Shown here: positions 57,801 to 64,000 of the stretch, one piece after another
Position numbering within the stretch: the first letter of the stretch is position 1
How the letters are laid out: every line of letters begins with the position of its first letter
NCBI GenBank assembly: GCA_943704495.1
Contig: CALSCR010002516.1
Span: 1-64,000 of the forward strand
DNA length: 64,000 nucleotides
Origin: Pigoraptor chileana
Lineage: Eukaryota > Opisthokonta > Filasterea
Direction: 5' to 3'
Position numbers and translations under genes: made by a program
Notes under the pieces: model-generated
What the model saw: the letters and a program-made list of their open reading frames with translations, nothing else
Databases searched by the model: none
Told to the model about the DNA's origin: nothing

Positions 57801-60800
57801 TTCTCAATGAGACGATTGAGTCGACGTCCATACTGTGGCAGCCGTCCGACTTCGATACCGCGAATCCGACCGCAAGCGCAGGCGTCGGGACTCACGTCAT
57901 TGTCTCTGTTGCCACGGCGACAGGCACTGCGGGACCGACAACGCCAGGCTCAATCGATGCTCTGTTTGCCGCAAGCACCGGCATCAACAAGGCCGAGCGG
58001 TATGGCATCATATTCGGGTCAATATTCGGCTTTTTCATTATTCTTGCAATCATAATCATAATTGTGATAATATGTCTCCGCCGCCGCCGCCTGCGCCGCA
58101 AGAGGCAGAATACGTGGAAAACGGCAGATCCGACCCCTTTGTATCTCACGAAGGACGAAAAGGACGCCGTGGAAGATGAACCCGGGACATCCGAAAAACC
58201 AATCGACTATCTCGCTTCGTCGTTCATTGGCTTCGAAACGCTGCGCCAGTCGAGCGGAGTGCAAATCAGCGCAGCCGAATTGCGCGTGCTGCGACACCTG
58301 GAAGACCTGCTGCTTGAGGACGGCCTCCTTGTTGCCAGTGCCCTGTGTGACGTGGCCGAAAGCGGCGACGTCCCCGATGTTGCAATGCGCGAGACTGTCC
58401 AGGCGCTTGTGTGCGTGTTCGAGTCGAACGGTGTGGGGCAGCATCTCATTCGGTCGGCCTTTGGTCGGGAAATCTTCTCGTCCGTGAATCCCACGAGCCT
58501 TTTCCGCGCAGACAGTGTGGCCACGACAATGTTCTCAACGGTCGCCGACGCTTACGGGCGCAAGTACCTGCGGGCTCTGCTCGGTCCGACCATTGAGCAC
58601 GTGACGCAGAATCCGCGTGGATTGGAGCCCGACAAGACAAAACTTAGCCGCCGTGAGAACTGGCAGGACAATCTCGGCCGGCTGCTCGACGTGTGCCAGT
58701 CGCTGGTTGATGCAATTGTGGGATCGGCGGATGAGTGCCCGCCCGTGATACGTTCTGCCATTTACGCGGCGTATGCGGCCATCAACGAACACTTTTCCGA
58801 GGCAAAGTACAGTGCTGTCGGAAATCTCTTCTTTATTCGCTATGTATGCCCTGCTATTGCAAGCCCGGCCGCGTACGGCGTGGCAGACCATCCCGACGAC
58901 GACTCTGCACACGCTCTGCGCCTGGTCGCCACCCTCGTCCACGCGCTTGCCATCCGATCCGACCTCGGCCACAGGTACCCGTATCTCGACAACGACGCAG
59001 TCAAGGAGTTTATCTCGGCTAATCGGCCGCGCGTCAAGAAGTTTCTCGAGGACATTGCCGTACTTGGCCACGAGCCGCCGCTACTCTACGCTCTTCCGCC
59101 CGCTTACGGCGATTCGCGCACGCAATACTTTACGGAGACGGTGCTGCTGCGGTCGGATGCCCTCGCAATGCTCAAGCGCCTGCTTCTTGCGGGCCTTCCG
59201 CAGGTGTGCTCGCTGCTGTCGCGGCGCGAGATTGGTCACGTGCTGATCGAAACAAAGGCGCCGCTTCCCGCGGACCGCTTTGGCGAAATGCGCGCCCTCC
59301 TGACGCGGCCGCTGACGGAGCCCGGCACCGAAGCCGCCCTCACCGCGGTGCTCCTGGACGACAGCTTTGCAGCTGTTCGCTCGCTGTGCGATGCCGTGCA
59401 GAACTACGAGGCCGACGAGCTTGCCAACTCGCTGCTGCTGATGTTTGCGTCTGCCGGACAGAGCGAGCGCCTGCTGTGCGCGCTCATCGAGCGGGATGTG
59501 ATGTCGTCCGCCACGCCCGCGGCGCTGTTCCGCGGACAAGGGGCGGGCGGGCGCCTGATTGGAATCTACCTTTTCACAATCGGGACGGCATATATCCAGG
59601 AAACGTGCGGTGAACTCATCCGCGAGATTGTGGAGGATCCGCACTCCTTCTGCTGCGAGGTGTGTGTGCATCTCATGCGGCTGTCACGCGTTGCGTGCAT
59701 GCATTCAGTCTTTTTTGATAGTCAGATTCATTGCCAGACGCAACCATCAACTGATTCGTGCTTTGCAACGCTCACATGCAGATCAATCCGGCCAAGGTCG
59801 GCGATCCCATTGAGCTCGCGGAAAACGCAGAGCGGCTGATGCATCTCTGCAAATCGTTCCTGGAGTGTCTCTTTGACGCGGTTGATCTCATGCCACAGTG
59901 AGTGTGCGCCACGCATGTGCGGTATTTGTGAGCGTTGTTGGCTTGTGTGGGTGTTGTGTGCTAGCACTTGTGTATACGTGTTCGCTTGTATACTTGCATG
60001 TGTAGTGTGTGTTGGAGTGTGTGCGTGGCTGTATTTGTCGTGTCTGTGGGTGTACATGTGCGTCGCATGTGTATATGTGTATATGTGTAGGCATGCTTGT
60101 ATGCACATGTGTGTGCCTGGTGAGCCACTTACAAACCGCATACTTTCGTAACCAGGCCCCTCCGCAACCTTTGCCGCTACGCGTACGACTTTGTGCTGGA
60201 GTATTTCCCCGACGACACATTCCTTGGCGTCGGTAAACTACTCCTTGTCCGATACATTGCGGCTGCTATTGCAGCGCCGCACTCATACGGCATCTGTGCA
60301 GGTGAGTGTTCGTGGAATGTGCTCGTATGTGTCCACGATGAGACTGACCATCGAAGACCAAAGGTTAAGAGCTGAAGTGCGACGGCCACTGAAGTAATGC
60401 GCACAATATCACTGACGCATTCAACCACACTCCTTCGTATCAAATGACGGGCACGCACACACGCACACACATACTCGCATGCATGCACCAACCCACAGAG
60501 CCACCCAAGGGCGAGGCAAAGCGGACTCTGTCGCTGGTGACGAAGGTTTTCCAAGCGCTTGCCAACAACGCTGTGTTTGAGAAAGACACTCCACTCGGCC
60601 ACATGCACGTAATGAACGAGTTTGTGCGCTTCAACATTGGAGTTGTGCAGGAGTACTTCTCTCTTGTCGTGGTGAGTGTCTGTTTGCCACCACATACGCC
60701 ATCATTCTCCTTGGTCCCTCTCGTATGTGCCCATCGTTTGTTACGCATGCATTCACTGGGATGTGTCGTCGCATGTAACCCTCCTTTCTCATATTCCGGC

Positions 60801-62218
60801 CCGCGACAAATTCTGCAAACAGTCGGACGACTTTGTTGGCCCTGACTTTCCTGTGGCGGACATACCGGATGCCGTTCGTTACGACGCACTCAAGCGCATA
60901 CGAAAATACCTTGCCATTTACGTGGACAACACCGACTTCTGCCGTCACTTCCATTTCTACGTCCACGCGACATCGGAGGACGATGCTGACATGGTGAGCG
61001 TTATGCGGGTGTGACGTCCGCTTGCCATCATTGGCGGGACGGCTGACCCAACAACATGGCATACCCACTGGTATTCTGGATCGCATACCCACACTGCTCT
61101 CGCAGCGACCCATAAATTCTAACCCTACCGTAACTCCATTCTCACAATATTTCTGCCGCATCGTTCCACCTGGGCGTGGTAACCTGTCTCAACGCAGGAC
61201 ATTGACGTCGACCTCGCCCAAAGGCTGGAGGCTGTGCTGGACGGGCACGTGGATTTCAACACCGGCGCCCCGGATGCGCAAACCTCGGCCGACGCTGCGA
61301 ATGCCGCCGATCTCATGGCGGAGCGTGACAGGGCGGAGCAGATACTCTCTGAACTCGACAAATCGCTGAACGACGCGTCTTGGGCTGACACAATTGCGCG
61401 CGGTAAGTGGAAACTCGACTCCCCACGGGTATCACGTGCGTGTGCGTCTCACTAAACTGCAAAACAGGCAATGGAAGTTACTGACCAACGCGGATACTCC
61501 ATCCATCTTCTTGTTGTCCTCTTGGTGTCTGCGTAATGTTCCTGGATCAGCTGGCTCCCTTCCGTCGGCCCGTTCAATAGTGCCGCCCATCGAACGAAGC
61601 GCGACCTCGTCGAAGCTGGGACTTCCCGCGCATTCGAGCCGCGCGGGAACACTGACTGGCCGCACAACAATTGGGCGAGGAATGGCCGCAATCGACCGGA
61701 TGGTCCAGGAGATGCAGCGAGATGTCCGCGAGGCAGAGGCGTCCCTGTCGACGCAAAATATTGCGACGGCGCCGTCCCAGCCGCACGTGACGCCCATTGT
61801 GATCCACCCGCCAGAGGAAGACATGGCAAACGGTGCAGTGCCAATGAACGTGGACGACGGGCCGTCGCCTAGCCTGTCTGCTAGCTCTCTGTCAGGGTGG
61901 AGTCCGTCGCAACGCAAGTTCAACACTGAGCGTGTCGGTACCACTAAGACCCGGCCGTCGGCAATGGAGATCTTTGGATCGAATGCACGCCGGCGCGGAT
62001 CGTCCCCAAACATCGCGGAGGGCGGCGTGTCGCAGCCCCGCAGCGATTTGTTTGTTGCCCGCGGTGTATTTGGGAGCGATGGGAGCATTGGGGCGCTGAA
62101 GAAGGACGGGAGAAAGGGCAGCGGGACACTTCGCTCGGTGGGCGCCAGCGCCCCTATCTCTTTTGCGCAAGTCCTCGTTACGGCGGATGGCGAGGAAACC
62201 GAAGAGCGGCTTGTCTAA
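45889..62218 (+). CDS. Giant mucin-like receptor: propeller, three PSI, Ser/Thr stem, two cadherin-like modules, membrane span, two RasGAP domains
   Basis: Exons are 45889-46003, 46151-47251, 47369-47521, 47622-47765, 47958-59659 (contains the N gap), 59782-59897, 60156-60301, 60499-60671, 60823-60993, 61198-61402 and 61551-62218. After a signal peptide (LLLHFVAFVVFIAVCVQAQ) exon 2 encodes strand-rich repeats resembling a beta-propeller. Exons 3, 4 and the start of 5 encode three PSI domains (CSCGWCSSTQQC, VCGWCSTTQQC, VCGWCAGSSRC). The stem of about 2,600 residues is mostly Ser, Thr, Val and Ala. Then come two dystroglycan-type cadherin-like modules, each followed by a folded domain; the second resembles SEA. 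A membrane span lies at 58007-58078, then two RasGAP domains and a Ser-rich tail. RasGAPs speed GTP hydrolysis by Ras. Two defects interrupt the frame: the gap at 52781-52877 and one base apparently missing near 55700. If the 78-base overlap at the gap is collapsed and one base restored, the exons sum to exactly 4,840 codons. Confidence 0.8.
46151..47251 (+). other. Propeller-like extracellular domain of the RasGAP receptor
   Basis: The exon encodes repeats such as GYIVYVAGDAANLLVRM, DSIYYGTKDGVIARVIL, PRVYFAVYNGDGAAVALDVD and GRLLFAGSRENRVYVID, spaced roughly 40 to 60 residues apart. This is the look of PQQ, NHL or sema-type propeller blades; which one is not clear. Confidence 0.55.
47369..48050 (+). 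other. Three PSI domains, one per exon start
   Basis: The exons 47369-47521 and 47622-47765 and the first part of the next exon (47958-48050) each carry the Cys pattern of a plexin-semaphorin-integrin domain, including the C-G-W-C core. All three are flanked by phase 1 introns at their 5' side, which favours exon shuffling or duplication. Confidence 0.82.
50237..50527 (+). repeat. 291-base repeat, copy 1
   Basis: Identical by eye to 52487-52777, exactly 2,250 bases downstream and in the same reading frame. The flanking sequences differ. Confidence 0.95.
50860..51720 (+). repeat. Tandem repeat of 75 to 84 bases, about 12 copies, in the mucin stem
   Basis: Copies share the core SETPSTVTQSDVTPxxGGAS. 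Starts of the core TCTGAGACG element include 50864, 51011, 51077, 51152, 51227, 51395, 51479, 51563 and 51638. Unit length varies by nine-base steps, from insertion of SPT-type tripeptides. Confidence 0.88.
52487..52777 (+). repeat. 291-base repeat, copy 2, abutting the assembly gap
   Basis: This is the second copy of 50237-50527. Its last 75 bases, together with the next 3, occur again directly after the run of Ns at 52878-52955. Confidence 0.95.
52781..52877. other. Assembly gap, 97 Ns
   Basis: The 78 bases before the gap (52703-52780) and the 78 bases after it (52878-52955) are identical. The reading frame differs across the gap as given, but is continuous if the two flanks are the same sequence. 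Confidence 0.97.
54280..54592 (+). repeat. Tandem 33-base repeat in the mucin stem
   Basis: About nine copies encode the 11-residue unit SSSQTTSSVET and close variants. Copies around 54400-54580 are nearly identical, pointing to recent expansion. Confidence 0.88.
55985..57800 (+). other. Two dystroglycan-type cadherin-like (CADG) modules, the second followed by a SEA-like domain
   Basis: CADG-like segments lie at about 55985-56370 (FGESLPRWMFFDYGG) and 57185-57490 (GDPLPNHLYFNKTTSVLYGS). They share the LP-x-x-L/M-x-F and later VTV patterns of dystroglycan Ig-like domains. Each is followed by about 100 residues starting with a strand such as LAIRIRISGAL. The second of these ends in LRVLSGSIILDWG, which resembles the G-S-V-V-V cleavage strand of SEA domains. 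A short Ser/Thr linker (about 56690-57170) separates the two modules. Confidence 0.55.
58007..58078 (+). other. Membrane span of the RasGAP receptor
   Basis: The encoded IIFGSIFGFFIILAIIIIIV is followed at once by CLRRRRLRRKRQ, a strong stop-transfer signal that places the RasGAP domains in the cytoplasm. Confidence 0.93.
58300..59060 (+). other. RasGAP domain 1
   Basis: The segment SLFRADSVATTMF matches the RasGAP finger loop, with the catalytic Arg codon at 58505-58507. YLRALLGPTIEHV and LFFIRYVCPAIASP correspond to the conserved LGPTI and FLRxxCPAI motifs. All key residues I can check are present. Confidence 0.87.
59335..60671 (+). other. RasGAP domain 2, diverged, split over four exons
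   Basis: ALFRGQGAGGRLIG aligns with the finger loop (Arg codon 59531-59533) and LLLVRYIAAAIAAPHSYG with FLRxxCPAIxxP. The Cys-Pro of the second motif is replaced by Ala-Ala, so activity is less certain than for domain 1. Confidence 0.68.
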
Positions 62219-62666
62219 GGTACTCTGTGGTGTGCGCGCGTGTGCGTGCGTGTGTATATGCACAGTGTGTGCGTGGGTGCGTACGGATACTTGCGTGTAG
62301 TAGACGTGAGTATGGGGGGGCTGACTGCTGGCACAGCCGGTTGCTGTTAATTGCTGACAACCATACTAGTGTGCTGTCTTTCCTTTGTTTGCGTCACTCT
62401 GATTGGTTCGCGCGTGTGCGTCTTGTCGTTGTCCCGTCCTTGGGAGCCGCACTCACTCCTTACTGTCGAGTATGTGTTGCTTACTTTAAATACTTATTGC
62501 GCGTGCGTTGTGCGTTGTCTTTTGTCTACACAAATAGTTTGATTTTGCGTTGCTGCGTGCTGCGTGCGCGGTCAATATATCAGTTTTAAACCGAATGTTC
62601 TGGCAACTTACTCGCACAATAGACTGTCAGTTTTAACAAATTCCACTGCGCATAGTGCTGTTGAAT
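62219..62666. other. Convergent intergenic region, RasGAP receptor / PIG-V
   Basis: The sequence is GT-rich just after the stop and otherwise unremarkable. No gene is recognised. Confidence 0.5.
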
Positions 62667-64000
62667 TCACGTCCATGGGTAAAAGTTTGAGAAGACGAGT
62701 GGCCCCAACAAAAAGTATGCCGCGTAGTAAAACGACACAAAACGCGCTCGCTTAACACGCCTTCCTGCCAGAAGATCCAGCCACAGCTGACCAACAAACC
62801 AGTATATGGCGGGCGATGCACACGCAACAAAGCGCGTCAACACCTGCACGTGATGTACACGGTAATGTGAGCGATCAATCAAAGAGGCGCACGTATGCAC
62901 AGTATATGAGAATGGAGAGCTTGAGACATGAGAAACATTCAGGTCAGAGTATGAGTGTGAATTGCCCATGACACCACAAAACAGAGCGTGCGCCATTCCG
63001 TCATGCAGGGCATCGTGACCACCCAGTACCACACACAGACCACAAACCCTAACCCACTGACCATAACTCACAAGAGCCAGCCCACCTGCACATGCATGAA
63101 TAGCACGCCGCCCAGCACGAGGGCAAGTAGATGGGCGGCGTACGGCAGCGCGCGCAGCCCAAAGGACGCATCGACGCCCGTGAGAGCCGGAGTGCCGACT
63201 GAGAGACAGGGTGAACAATACATACAAGCGGCACATACAAAGTGAGGGGTTGCCAGACGCACTTGACATGCAGAGCCAACCAATGGGGACTGCAAGACAA
63301 AATATCAAAATGGCATCACAGACAATGAGACTCGCACACAAACAATAACACATAAGATTAAAACATGCAAACATACACTCATGCACACACATCGAACACG
63401 TACATCCATTATGACACTGGTCGGGGGGCGCGTGTATGGGCCGTCGTTGGAGGGGACGGCTACTGCGAGGTGCTTGGGAGTGGTGTGCCACTGCACGAGA
63501 CACAAGACACGCACATGATGTGTCAGAGTAATTAATTTCAACAGACATTGAACCAATAGCTTCGCATAGTCGCCAACTGCAGCACCAACATGTGACACAT
63601 CAGAAATGTCGCAAACATCACACAGCACGCATGATAACACACGAGGAAACGTACTAGAGCACCCACCTGCGCCCGAAAACGCCCACACCACTCCCATGAG
63701 GCAGAGGATTGTCATGGGTGCTGCGAGAATGAAGTTGGGAAGTTGCTTCACTCTGAAATACCGCATGAACCCGTTGTGCCTGCAGATGTCAACATCAAGA
63801 AGCCTTTAGGGACAGCGAAACTATATGCAATGCACAGGTGCCTCGCACGCAAGCCCAGGGCAGCACGGTCATCGTTCATCCGACCCACCAGTAATGCGAC
63901 TGCACAAAGCTGTATACTGACGGCAGCGTCCAGGAGCACCAAGCGCGCGGCTCGTCGTTGGCACAGAAGCGAAAGTATGCGTGTGCATTGAGTGCAACGA
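62667..64000 (-). CDS. PIGV: GPI mannosyltransferase 2 (PIG-V), 5' end outside the window
   Basis: The visible exons are 64000-63899, 63779-63667, 63490-63404, 63198-63086 and 62843-62667, all phase-consistent; the gene begins beyond the right edge. The first visible exon encodes PRAWCSWTLPSVYSFVQSHYW, equivalent to the WCFWDVPLIYSYIQ region of human PIGV. Next come MRYFRVKQLPNFILAAP (human YYELKQVPNFLLAAP), LALVLGGVLFMHVQ, VLTRFVACASPAIYWF and a C-terminus ending in NFYPWT, against NFLPWT in human. PIG-V adds the second mannose to the glycosylphosphatidylinositol precursor in the ER membrane. Several hydrophobic segments agree with a multi-pass protein. The loop encoded by 63490-63404 is poorly conserved and was placed by phase alone. 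Confidence 0.9.

Overview
The window is nuclear DNA from an intron-rich unicellular eukaryote. Almost every gene is split by GT-AG introns of about 100 to 360 bases. The set includes a CABIN1/HIR3 histone chaperone subunit, a GOSR1 SNARE, a PIG-V mannosyltransferase, a Nopp140/SRP40 protein, a Trm10 methyltransferase and a Tim21/Coa1-like mitochondrial protein. Surface proteins carrying EGF, PSI, dystroglycan-type cadherin and RasGAP modules point to a free-living protist, perhaps a relative of the opisthokonts. I cannot name the species. A run of 97 Ns shows this is a draft assembly.

Layout, left to right, thirteen protein genes: a beta-helix surface protein (minus, runs off the left edge); ABCF3/GCN20 ATPase (plus); flavin amine oxidase (minus); Trm10 (plus); CABIN1/HIR3 (minus); SRP40/Nopp140 (plus); GOSR1 (minus); a GK5-type glycerol kinase fused to four NUDT9 Nudix units (plus, 35 exons); fatty acid desaturase (minus); Tim21/Coa1-like protein (plus); an EGF-bearing single-pass receptor (minus); a giant mucin-like receptor with two RasGAP domains (plus); PIG-V (minus, runs off the right edge). 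The strands alternate without exception, so every neighbouring pair is either divergent or convergent.

Two genes stand out. At 22723-32789 one reading frame joins a glycerol kinase to four tandem ADP-ribose pyrophosphatase-like units built from repeated exon cassettes; the exons that bridge neighbouring units are uninterrupted, so a single polypeptide is expected. At 45889-62218 a signal peptide, a propeller-like domain, three PSI domains, a stem of roughly 2,600 residues rich in Ser and Thr, two cadherin-like modules each followed by a further folded domain (the second SEA-like), one membrane span and two cytoplasmic RasGAP domains form a receptor that recalls both plexin and dystroglycan without matching either. 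It shares a divergent promoter region with the EGF receptor, so the two may act in the same adhesion or signalling process.

Most of the remaining genes are housekeeping functions: translation control, tRNA methylation, nucleosome assembly, nucleolar function, Golgi SNARE transport, GPI-anchor synthesis, lipid desaturation and mitochondrial membrane biogenesis. I saw no rRNA or tRNA gene, no CRISPR array and no recognisable transposon or virus-like element. Exon boundaries were placed by hand from reading frame, intron phase and family alignment from memory; every internal junction reported is phase-consistent, but none has been tested against transcripts.
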